In this document: positions 1 to 5,938 of the stretch, one piece after another
Numbering within the stretch: position 1 is the first letter of the stretch
Layout of the letters: every line of letters starts with the position of its first letter
Origin: Candidatus Zixiibacteriota bacterium
GTDB lineage: Bacteria; Zixibacteria; MSB-5A5; SM1-73
Assembly: GCA_020341875.1 (NCBI GenBank)
Contig: CP070839.1
Coordinates: 1,244,245-1,256,020, forward strand
Direction: 5' to 3'
DNA length: 11,776 nt
Made by a program: the position numbers and the translations under genes
Notes under the pieces: generated by a model
What the model saw: only the letters and a program-made list of their open reading frames with translations
Databases searched by the model: none
What the model was told of the DNA's origin: nothing

Positions 1-54
1 GACGTTCAGACCCAGACCTCTCATGATCACAAAGGCTATAATGTATTTGTTGAA
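1..54 (-). pseudogene. Continuation of the flippase-like membrane protein gene beyond an in-frame TAA
   Basis: Read on the minus strand in the same frame as the gene at 55-795, the bases after the TAA (55-57) translate as FNKYIIAFVIMRGLGLNV without another stop up to the window edge. This is a hydrophobic stretch of the kind that follows the last loop in LPG-synthase-TM/UPF0104 proteins, so it looks like the missing C-terminal membrane part of that protein. I see the open frame directly; that it is homologous is inferred from memory of the family. It may be the 3' part of a pseudogene, the result of a base error (one change from a sense codon such as TAT, TAC or TTA), or, less likely, a readthrough product. 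Confidence 0.55.
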
Positions 55-795
55 TTAGATTACCACGGTCACAAGGAAGCTAACGGACAGAATCAGCTTT
101 TCCCTGCGGAAGAAATGTTGCAGGTAGAAGCGAAGTTGAACCACCTGGTCTTTGAGCTTCTCCGACATGTTGGTCTGCTTCTCCTGGTCCTTTCTCCAGA
201 CTGCTCGTGTGATCCAGGAAAAGATTTTGAACAGGAAGCTCAAAGATTCCGGCTTCACCACCAGGAATACCGCCAGCAGGGAGACTACGGAAAACGCCAG
301 GAAGCTGTAGCGAATCAAGAAAGCCAGACCTCTGGGGAAGATGCTTCCGCTGGTGAAGAGGAATACCACAAGGAAACCCAGAAAGAAGAAGGACATGGAT
401 GAGAAGAAGTTGATCAGACTGACCGACATGGCGCCGGAGAGGGGGACCCCCCGCCGAGTGAGAATGTAAAGCTGTGCCGGGCCACCGCCGGTGTTGGAAG
501 GAGTGACGGCGGCCACAAAGATGTTGGCCAGGTTGGCCTTGATGCAGTCAAACAGGCTGATCTTCTTCAGGATCTGCTTGGTGAAGAATACATAAATGCG
601 CAGACCACCCAGAAGAAAGTCCACCGCGACCATCAGGAGCGCCAGAAGCAAGAACTCAGGCCTGACTGACTGCAAAGCCTTAAAGCTCTCACCCGTGGTG
701 GTGAAGAAGAATATGGTGGCAAACCCCAAAAGGCTAAGGAGCGCAAACAGCCGGAAGCCCCTGATTATATGCTTCTTATCAAAGCTCAGTTCCAT
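55..795 (-). CDS. Flippase-like integral membrane protein (LPG synthase TM / UPF0104 family), probably truncated
   Basis: This is a polytopic inner-membrane protein of the family that includes the flippase half of MprF and UPF0104 proteins, which are associated with lipid or glycolipid transfer across the membrane. The substrate here is unknown. Hydrophobic segments lie near residues 10-30, 45-65, 85-105, 125-150 and 160-180, followed by a charged cytoplasmic-looking loop (about 190-225) and a final hydrophobic stretch. The family signature appears as TPSNTGGGPAQLYILTRRGV around residue 100. The predicted product is about 246 residues, against a usual 300-340, because a TAA at 55-57 cuts it; homologous-looking sequence continues beyond. 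I chose ATG 795 (MELSF); GTG 804 is the alternative, with AGGA just upstream. Either start overlaps the end of the radical SAM gene (stop at 779), so the two are very likely co-transcribed and translationally coupled. Confidence 0.8.
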   Translation of the reverse strand: MELSFDKKHIIRGFRLFALLSLLGFATIFFFTTTGESFKALQSVRPEFLLLALLMVAVDFLLGGLRIYVFFTKQILKKISLFDCIKANLANIFVAAVTPSNTGGGPAQLYILTRRGVPLSGAMSVSLINFFSSMSFFFLGFLVVFLFTSGSIFPRGLAFLIRYSFLAFSVVSLLAVFLVVKPESLSFLFKIFSWITRAVWRKDQEKQTNMSEKLKDQVVQLRFYLQHFFRREKLILSVSFLVTVVI

Positions 796-1819
796 TCCCG
801 CCACCGGTTCCTGAAATGATCCTGGCTAAGGTATTCTTAACCCCGTTCCAGGTGTAACAACATTCCACCTCCCCGCGGCAACCGTACCAGCAAGCCTTGC
901 ACCTGTTTTCTCTCTGCTTCCGGAGAAGCGCTTTCTGGAGCTGGTCGATTCCGATGGTTCTGACGTTGCCCACCGGATTCCGCATATCCTCCACGCACTT
1001 GGCTATGTCTCCCTGGTGATCGATGTTGAAAAAAAGCCTGCCCGCCTGGCACCCGTCGATGCCCTCCCCGAAGAAGTCGTCGTACCTTCTCAGATACTCC
1101 TGACTGGATTTGAAGTAGGGGTGTTTTCTCTTCAGCTTGAGCAGATGATCAGAAACATCCTGAGTAATGGTGTGATCCGTTATCCCGGCATCATCATACC
1201 CATTCGTCTTTATGTGTGCGTAGGGTTGAAGGCTAAACTCGGCTCCCAGTTTTCTGGCCAGGATTATCAGCTTCTCCAGCTCATCGACGTTTTCTTTGAG
1301 GAGGACGGCGGTGATTTGGACCTTCTGAAGTTTGTCAATCCTGGCTTCGACGAAATACTCCACTGCTGCAACTGCTCTTTTGAAGGCTCCCTCTTTTCCT
1401 CTGTTTTCATCGTGCTTTTTCTCATCGGCAAAATCCAGCGAGACCACGGCGCCCATCAGCCCGGACTGAAATAGCCTTCTGGCTCTCTGGGGCGTAACCA
1501 GCCACCCGTTGGTGGTTATGAAGGGGAAGTGACAGGCGGCGACCGCAGAGACTATTTCGGGCAGATCTCTTCTGATTAAGGGCTCTCCCCCTGCCAGGGA
1601 GATGAACAACGGCCCGAACCTCCTCAGCTTTCTCGAACCCAGGGCGAATTCGGAGACGGAGAGTTCGTCCTCCCTCTTGGTTCTCATCTTCCAGTAGCCA
1701 CAGAAGGAGCATTGGAAGTTGCATCGGTAGGTCACCTGCCAGGAGCAGTAAAGGGGGCTCTTTGAAACATAGGATGACGCTAAGTCAAACGATTTCCTGT
1801 AAAGGTCAACTCGGCTCAC
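779..1819 (-). CDS. Radical SAM protein with SPASM-like C-terminal cysteine domain
   Basis: This is a probable [4Fe-4S]/S-adenosylmethionine enzyme of unknown substrate. Numbered from an upstream in-frame ATG (1879), the CX3CX2C cluster motif is C53, C57, C60 in YRCNFQCSFCGYW. It is followed by GGEP (97-100), the usual SAM-binding strand. The C-terminus has C277-x12-G-x4-C295 and then C327-x2-C330-x3-C334-x5-C340-C341. This resembles a SPASM auxiliary-cluster domain (CX9-15GX4C, then CX2CX5CX3C as I recall it) but with the last two spacings swapped. ATG 1879 has no ribosome binding site and would sit at a candidate promoter. GTG 1819 has GGAGGG nine bases upstream, so I prefer it (346 residues). 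The gene overlaps the flippase-like membrane gene by about 17 bases. A lipid or cell-envelope modification role is a guess from that pairing; peptide maturation is another possibility, but no precursor ORF is seen nearby. Confidence 0.85.
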   Translation of the reverse strand: MSRVDLYRKSFDLASSYVSKSPLYCSWQVTYRCNFQCSFCGYWKMRTKREDELSVSEFALGSRKLRRFGPLFISLAGGEPLIRRDLPEIVSAVAACHFPFITTNGWLVTPQRARRLFQSGLMGAVVSLDFADEKKHDENRGKEGAFKRAVAAVEYFVEARIDKLQKVQITAVLLKENVDELEKLIILARKLGAEFSLQPYAHIKTNGYDDAGITDHTITQDVSDHLLKLKRKHPYFKSSQEYLRRYDDFFGEGIDGCQAGRLFFNIDHQGDIAKCVEDMRNPVGNVRTIGIDQLQKALLRKQRENRCKACWYGCRGEVECCYTWNGVKNTLARIISGTGGGNGTEL

Positions 1820-1880
1820 TGGAGATTTCCCTCCCCGTCCCGGGATCGGTTGAGATAAAGGGCGTTGTCTGACTTTCATG

Positions 1881-1910
1881 AAAGTACGAAGATCAATTGC
1901 TGCTTGTCAA
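1881..1910 (-). promoter_or_regulatory. Candidate promoter of the radical SAM / flippase-like operon
   Basis: On the minus strand TTGACA (1910-1905) is followed after 18 bases by TACTTT (1886-1881), an exact -35 hexamer with a weak -10. Transcription would begin near 1874, which is downstream of ATG 1879 and upstream of GTG 1819. This fits GTG 1819 as the real start. Promoter consensus in this lineage is uncertain, so this is only a candidate. Confidence 0.35.
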
Positions 1911-2003
1911 GGAAAATGTGTCTGGGGTCACACGCGGAGGGAGCAACCCCTTGTACAATAGGGAATTCGTAGAGGCAGGTTGACTTGGGGGACGGGGAAT
2001 GAG

Positions 2004-3779
2004 CTAGGCCCTCTTCAAAGCCTCCTGTTCCAGCAGCCTCTTGTTGTAAGAAGAGATGATGTCTGATCTTCTCAGGATGCCCACGAGTTTCCTGGGATTA
2101 TGTTTATCTACCACGGGCATACCGTCTAAGTCGCGCACGGCGAATTTGGAGAGGGCGGAAGCCAAGTTCTCGTCCACCGAGATGGTGGGCGGACTGTGAG
2201 ACATGATATCCTCGACTATGACCAGATGCTCCAACACGCTTTTGGTGACCACCGATCGGATATCCTGGAGGGTCACTATCCCCTCCAGTTCCCCTTTGCG
2301 GTTCAGCACCGGAAACACGTTCTCCCGGCTCTGCTCCACAAACCGGAGAAGCTGAGACAGGGGCATGTCTTGAGGAAGAGTCTGCCAGCTGGTGGACATC
2401 ACCTCCTGAACCGAGATACCTTCCATCAGGGTTCGATCCTTTCCGGCCTTCAGGGTTATCCCCCTACGACTCAATTTCAGGGTGTATATGGAATCCAGAT
2501 GCAGCCTGTTGGCAACAAGCGTGGCTATGACCGAGGCCAACATCAGAGGGAGAATGATCCTGTAATCGCCGGTCAGTTCAAAGATGATGAGCATGGCGGT
2601 GATGGGTGCGTGGGTGGTGCCTGCCACCATGGCGCTCATTCCCACCAGGGCATATGCTCCCGGAGTGGCGGTGACCTGGGGAAAGACAAGGTGGACCACA
2701 TTCCCAAAGAACCCTCCCAGCATCGCACCCATGAAAAGCGATGGGGCGAAAACTCCTCCGGATCCGCCTGAACCCAGAGTCAAAGAGGTGGCGGCGATTT
2801 TCATGAACACCAGGAGAAACAGAACCCAGATCAGCGCCTCCTCGTGCAAGGCCGCGTTGATGGCGTCATAACCTACTCCGAAGAGCTGAGGATAGAAGAT
2901 GCCCATGATTCCCAGGATTAACCCACCCAGGGCAGGCTTCAACGAGTTGCGGATCTCCAGAGCCTCGAAGATGTCTTCGCTCTTGTATAGAACCTTTATG
3001 AACAAGACGGAGAATATCCCGGCCAACAATCCCAGCCCAATATACATGGGCATTTCCCAGACACTAACCAGATCGTAGGAAGGGACAGCGAACGCGGGGT
3101 AGTTACCCAGAAAGGCGCGAGAGATAACCGTGGCTGTTACCGAAGAGATGATCACCGGGCCGAAGGCATACATGGTGAAGTCGCCTAAGATGATCTCCAA
3201 CGCAAAAAGGACTCCGGCTATGGGCGCGTTGAAGGTCGCCGATATCCCGGCCGCCGCTCCGCATCCCACCAGTACCCTGACCCTGTCTCCCGACATCTTG
3301 AACATCTGACCGACGGTGGACCCGAGGGCAGACCCGATCTGGACGATGGGACCTTCCCTGCCGGCCGAGCCGCCGGAACCGATGCATATAGACGAGGCGA
3401 GGGACTTTGCCAGGGCTACGAAGGGCCGTATGATTCCTCCTCTTAAGGCTACCGCCTCCATCACCTCGGGCACTCCATGTCCCCGGGCTTCCCTGGCCAG
3501 ACGATAGGTGATGGGAGCCACGGCAAGACCGCCAACCATGGGAATCAGTGGAATCAACCACTCCGGATGAGAGGTTATCTGCGAGAAGAGAGAAGTACCG
3601 CCGTCGAAGAAAAGCCTGTGGAAGAATCCAATCAGCCACCGGAAGATGACCGCGCCCAGCCCACCACCCACGCCCACGACCACCGAGAGAATGATCAGTA
3701 CCCGCTGCTCGGAGAGTTTAAAGGTGCCCGTGAACCTCTGAAACCAGGCAGCTATCTTTATGCCAGCCTCGTTTAGCAT
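2004..3779 (-). CDS. CLC-family chloride channel/transporter with C-terminal tandem CBS domains
   Basis: This is a multi-pass anion channel or H+/Cl- exchanger of the CLC family. In numbering from a TTG at 3815, it shows GHGVPEVM (112-119, the place of the GSGIP selectivity motif), GSGGSAGREGP (146-156) with the gating glutamate E154, FNAPIAGVLFALE (195-207), GGVFAP (353-358, the GxFxP motif) and a candidate anion-coordinating Y444. Two CBS domains follow (about 468-525 and 533-590), which in this family bind nucleotides and regulate gating. The position I align with the internal proton glutamate of E. coli ClC (E203) is Ile208, and the selectivity serine is His113; both alignments are from memory. 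I prefer ATG 3779 (591 residues) over TTG 3815; neither has a good ribosome binding site. The gene is followed by about 185 bases before the radical SAM start and appears to be its own unit. Confidence 0.95.
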   Translation of the reverse strand: MLNEAGIKIAAWFQRFTGTFKLSEQRVLIILSVVVGVGGGLGAVIFRWLIGFFHRLFFDGGTSLFSQITSHPEWLIPLIPMVGGLAVAPITYRLAREARGHGVPEVMEAVALRGGIIRPFVALAKSLASSICIGSGGSAGREGPIVQIGSALGSTVGQMFKMSGDRVRVLVGCGAAAGISATFNAPIAGVLFALEIILGDFTMYAFGPVIISSVTATVISRAFLGNYPAFAVPSYDLVSVWEMPMYIGLGLLAGIFSVLFIKVLYKSEDIFEALEIRNSLKPALGGLILGIMGIFYPQLFGVGYDAINAALHEEALIWVLFLLVFMKIAATSLTLGSGGSGGVFAPSLFMGAMLGGFFGNVVHLVFPQVTATPGAYALVGMSAMVAGTTHAPITAMLIIFELTGDYRIILPLMLASVIATLVANRLHLDSIYTLKLSRRGITLKAGKDRTLMEGISVQEVMSTSWQTLPQDMPLSQLLRFVEQSRENVFPVLNRKGELEGIVTLQDIRSVVTKSVLEHLVIVEDIMSHSPPTISVDENLASALSKFAVRDLDGMPVVDKHNPRKLVGILRRSDIISSYNKRLLEQEALKRA

Positions 3780-4009
3780 GTCTGAGGAAAATACGAAGAT
3801 TTCCCAAAATCGCAAACAAACTTTTGAAAAACGAACCTTAGGAAGGATGAATGTGACGCCACCGAAAGTTCGCTGCAGGTTTTGGCGCCAGATTCCTTTG
3901 ACGGCTGGCTGGTGATCGGTCGACCGCGGGGTGACCAGATCGTGGTCAAAGGGGAGATGAGGAGAGCTGAAAAGATTAGTCCTGATTCTGTGATCACAGA
4001 GGCATCATG

Positions 4010-4025
4010 GAGACCTTCAGGTCTC
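4010..4025. other. Short inverted repeat
   Basis: GAGACC-TTCA-GGTCTC forms a perfect 6-bp stem with a 4-base loop (7 bp if the loop is only TC). On the minus strand it lies 90-110 bases downstream of the peroxiredoxin-like gene. There is no T-run beside it, so it is not a standard intrinsic terminator. Confidence 0.45.
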
Positions 4026-4042
4026 GATTATTCCTTCTCGCA

Positions 4043-4070
4043 GGCTGACTTCGTCCCGAGGGACTCAGCC
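4043..4070. terminator. Two-part hairpin downstream of the nth-cupin-peroxiredoxin-like operon
   Basis: GGCTGA (4043-4048) pairs with TCAGCC (4065-4070), and inside it GTCCC (4053-4057) pairs with GGGAC (4060-4064), leaving a CTTC bulge and a 2-base loop: 11 pairs in total. It lies about 47 bases after the stop of the peroxiredoxin-like gene on the minus strand and could end or protect that transcript. There is no T-tract, so intrinsic termination is uncertain. CCCGAGGGA also occurs as a close direct repeat (4055-4063 and 4069-4077). Confidence 0.4.
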
Positions 4071-4116
4071 CGAGGGAAGCCTACGGCTACCAGCTGACGT
4101 CACGCCCTTTGATCAC

Positions 4117-4617
4117 TTAACCTAATTTATCCAACTCGCACAGCAGGTCATCTGGATGCAGCCTGTCGGTTGGCTGGGTATAGACCTTTCGGAAGCGAAC
4201 GGTTCCCCCCTTGTCCACGATGAAAACGGCGGGATAAAGAGCGGTTCCTTCGGACTCTCTGACCACTATACCGTATAGCTCACTGACCGGTGGAGTTGAG
4301 GAAGGGTTGCCTGGGTCGCCTTCGATCTTCAGAATGGGAAACTGGATTTTCCTCTCCTGCTTTACCCGGCGAGATATCCACCTCTCATCCCGGCTTAGAG
4401 CTAAGACCTCAGTATCCCTCAGACGGATCTGATCATAAAAACGATTAAGTTCCTCCGACCGACTCAAGCCAGCAGAGTCGTTGAGGGTTTTACAGAAGAA
4501 GAGGAGGAGGTTCTTCTTACCACTGAAATGAGAAAGCGAAAGCTTTCGTCCTTCGGAGTCTTTCAGGATGAAGTCGGGTGCAAATAATCCTACCCGGAGC
4601 CGATTCACATTACCCAT
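4117..4617 (-). CDS. Thioredoxin-fold peroxiredoxin-like (AhpC/TSA) protein lacking the catalytic cysteine
   Basis: A 166-residue cytoplasmic protein with the N-terminal peroxiredoxin pattern: APDF at 13-16, a beta-hairpin SEGRKLSLSHF, then LLLFF at 37-41. It also has the C-terminal AVFIVDKGGTVRF strand-turn-strand (130-142). In active peroxiredoxins a PxxxTxxC motif follows the FF strand. Here the segment reads FFCKTLNDSAGLSRSEEL, so alanine or glycine stands where the peroxidatic cysteine is expected. The usual arginine before the FIID-like strand is replaced by YPAVF. The only cysteines are C42 and C160. Peroxidase activity by the standard mechanism therefore seems unlikely; a binding, chaperone or otherwise changed redox role is possible. 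ATG 4617 has AGGAG five bases upstream. It is the last gene of the nth-cupin set, 42 bases after the cupin gene. Confidence 0.8.
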   Translation of the reverse strand: MGNVNRLRVGLFAPDFILKDSEGRKLSLSHFSGKKNLLLFFCKTLNDSAGLSRSEELNRFYDQIRLRDTEVLALSRDERWISRRVKQERKIQFPILKIEGDPGNPSSTPPVSELYGIVVRESEGTALYPAVFIVDKGGTVRFRKVYTQPTDRLHPDDLLCELDKLG

Positions 4618-4659
4618 GTTCTCTCCTGAGAAGGCGAGAGGCTCCTCGAACAGGAGGCC

Positions 4660-4983
4660 TCATCTCTCAGCGAATTCGCTCTGCAGACCCTGTTTCTCGA
4701 AGATCATAACGATGGCTTTTCTTTTGGCTTTTGTCTTGTGCCAGGTCTTCTTGCGAACCAGGAACCCTTCTCCTGCCTTCAAAGGCACCGTCTCCTTGTC
4801 CAGCTCGATTTCGATGGATCCGGAGGTCACATAAAAGAATTCATCATAAGGGTGCCTGTGTTTCAAGTAATCGCCTTCGAACAGGCCCAAGAAGACGTGT
4901 GAGCCGTCTACGTTGACTAGGGGGAACGGGGTGTAGGGTTTTTTGATCTTTTCGGCTTCCTTCAGAACGCAGACTTTAGGCAT
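4660..4983 (-). CDS. Small single-domain cupin protein
   Basis: A 107-residue cupin, probably metal-binding. Cupin motif 1 is GDYLKHRHPYDEFFYVTSG (37-55) with H42, H44 and E48. Motif 2 is GEGFLVRKKTWH with H82, so the usual three-His/one-Glu metal site is complete, although the P-x-G of motif 2 is replaced. No enzyme reaction can be named from sequence; small cupins like this include oxygenases, isomerases and binding proteins. I chose ATG 4983 (MPKVC) because GGAGGG (4993-4988) lies four bases before it. The in-frame ATG at 4995 directly follows the nth stop and has no ribosome binding site. The 12-base gap to nth and 42-base gap to the peroxiredoxin-like gene indicate a single operon. Confidence 0.85.
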   Translation of the reverse strand: MPKVCVLKEAEKIKKPYTPFPLVNVDGSHVFLGLFEGDYLKHRHPYDEFFYVTSGSIEIELDKETVPLKAGEGFLVRKKTWHKTKAKRKAIVMIFEKQGLQSEFAER

Positions 4984-4995
4984 GTATCCCTCCAT

Positions 4996-5709
4996 TTACA
5001 CAGATTTTGCTCTCGACCGTTCAGGTGGTGTCGCCCTAGCTGCAGATCGTTTCCCTCCAAAATCGCAGTTTTCAAGCAATACGCACTCTTCGCATCGCGG
5101 ATTTGTCGCCTTGCAGACGTTTCTGCCGTGCGCGATCAGATTCATATGAAACTGATATATCATCTTTCCGGGGACAAGCTCCTCTAAGATTACCTCGGTC
5201 CTTTTGGCATCCGCCTTTACCGGGACCAAGCCTATTCTGCGGGAGACTCTCCAGACGTGTGTGTCCACAGGCATGACCGGTCTTTTGAGGGAGAAGAGCA
5301 GAACGCAGGCGACGGTCTTTTCTCCAACTCCCTCGAAGGCGCCCAGGTAATCCCTGATCCTTTCCGTTCGCCACCTTTTGAGGAAGCTTAGGTCTAGGTT
5401 GCGATTGTCTTTATGAATTTGATTGAGGATGCTCTTAATCCTCTGAGCTTTGATATCCGCCAAACCTCCCGACCTTATGGCGCTGGCTATGGTTCTCACG
5501 TTTGCGCTCCGGACCTGATCCCAGGTTTCGAATCGTGATCTTAGGCTGGCGTACGCCCTGTGACTGTTTTGATCCGAGGTGTTCTGGGAGAGGATGGTGG
5601 CGATCAGCTCGGAAAGCGGATCGGCGCGAACGTCCCATCTTTCCCTCCCGTAGGCTTTCTCAAGTTTCAGAGATATGCTCTTTATTCTCTTGCGCAGGTC
5701 TTTCTTCAT
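4996..5709 (-). CDS. nth: Endonuclease III-type DNA glycosylase / AP lyase (HhH-GPD, 4Fe-4S)
   Basis: A base-excision repair enzyme that removes oxidised pyrimidines and cleaves the abasic site. Numbered from ATG 5709, it has the helix-1 LSQNTSD motif (40-46), the helix-hairpin-helix FEGVGEKTVACVL (125-137) with catalytic lysine K131, the catalytic aspartate D149 in PVDTHVWRV, and a full CX6CX2CX5C iron-sulfur cluster at C199, C206, C209, C215. The length of 237 residues compares with 211 in E. coli; the extra length includes a basic tail after the cluster (about 217-237). ATG 5709 follows GGAAAG; an upstream in-frame TTG at 5766 is unlikely because it would run into the repeat region without adding recognised sequence. 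It is the first gene of the operon with the cupin and peroxiredoxin-like genes. Confidence 0.93.
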   Translation of the reverse strand: MKKDLRKRIKSISLKLEKAYGRERWDVRADPLSELIATILSQNTSDQNSHRAYASLRSRFETWDQVRSANVRTIASAIRSGGLADIKAQRIKSILNQIHKDNRNLDLSFLKRWRTERIRDYLGAFEGVGEKTVACVLLFSLKRPVMPVDTHVWRVSRRIGLVPVKADAKRTEVILEELVPGKMIYQFHMNLIAHGRNVCKATNPRCEECVLLENCDFGGKRSAARATPPERSRAKSV

Positions 5710-5775
5710 CTGACTTTCCGGGTCTTTGGCCGAAATGCGTGTCGAGGAAACAAGGGTGATATTCAAAGCCGATGC

Positions 5776-5858
5776 GGCAGGGCTGAATGCCCTTCAGGGT
5801 GTCCTTCGATCCCGAAGATCTCAGGATCGAGGGAAATCCCTTCAGGATGAACCCTGCC
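5776..5858. repeat. Intergenic repeat, copy A, with a hairpin inserted between its halves
   Basis: The left half (5780-5801) matches 8213-8234 at 20 of 22 bases, and the right half (5835-5859) matches 8235-8259 at 24 of 25. Between the halves is a 33-bp segment (5802-5834) absent from the other copy. That segment folds as an 11-bp stem (5802-5812 with 5824-5834, one T-G pair) around an 11-base loop. The whole element is bounded by GGCAGGG (5776-5782) and CCCTGCC (5852-5858), and the left half has its own stem AGGGC-TGAAT-GCCCT. It lies between nth and the permease gene. Function is unknown. Confidence 0.75.
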
Positions 5859-5885
5859 CTATGTTCGGTTTGTTGGTAGAGTCCA

Positions 5886-5911
5886 TAGGGGCGGGAATTC
5901 ATCCCGCCCTA
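5886..5911. other. Strong GC-rich hairpin downstream of the permease gene
   Basis: TAGGG and CGGGA (5886-5896, with G5891 bulged) pair with TCCCG and CCCTA (5902-5911) around the loop ATTCA: ten base pairs. On the minus strand it starts 28 bases after the permease stop, so it may mark the 3' end of that mRNA, but no T-run follows. It resembles the hairpin at 7391-7408 in outline (GGGC arms, AT-rich loop). Confidence 0.5.
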
Positions 5912-5938
5912 GCGTGTTCACATCACAAGACATTTCGA

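Larger units (their letters stand above)
3780..4116. other. Intergenic region between the CLC gene and the peroxiredoxin-like gene
   Basis: No gene is convincing here. A plus-strand frame is open from about 3828 to 4097 (TTG at 3882, 71 codons; middle part reads DGWLVIGRPRGDQIVVKGEM) but has no ATG, no clear ribosome binding site and no homolog I recognise. It could be chance or a gene remnant. The region holds a 14-nt perfect palindrome (TCTGTGATCACAGA, 3987-4000) and two hairpins (4010-4025 and 4043-4070), listed separately. It must contain the CLC promoter, but I cannot point to it. Confidence 0.5.

Noticed and set aside
1880..2003. Possible RiPP precursor peptide next to the radical SAM gene.
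   Set aside because: No small open frame with a start and ribosome binding site is present in the gap on either strand.
3103..3639. 178-codon minus-strand frame inside the CLC gene.
   Set aside because: It is out of frame with a gene that has full CLC and CBS motifs, and its composition is typical of a shadow frame (Arg, Gly, Ser and His rich).
1880..3800. ATCTTCGTA(C/T)TTTC occurs just before the radical SAM ATG (1893-1880) and just before the CLC ATG (3800-3787), suggesting a shared promoter motif.
   Set aside because: A 13-of-14 match is expected several times by chance among all position pairs in a window this size, and only one of the two has a -35 box.
5764..5766. TTG start for endonuclease III giving a 256-residue protein.
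   Set aside because: It lacks a ribosome binding site, and ATG 5709 has GGAAAG upstream and fits the usual family N-terminus.
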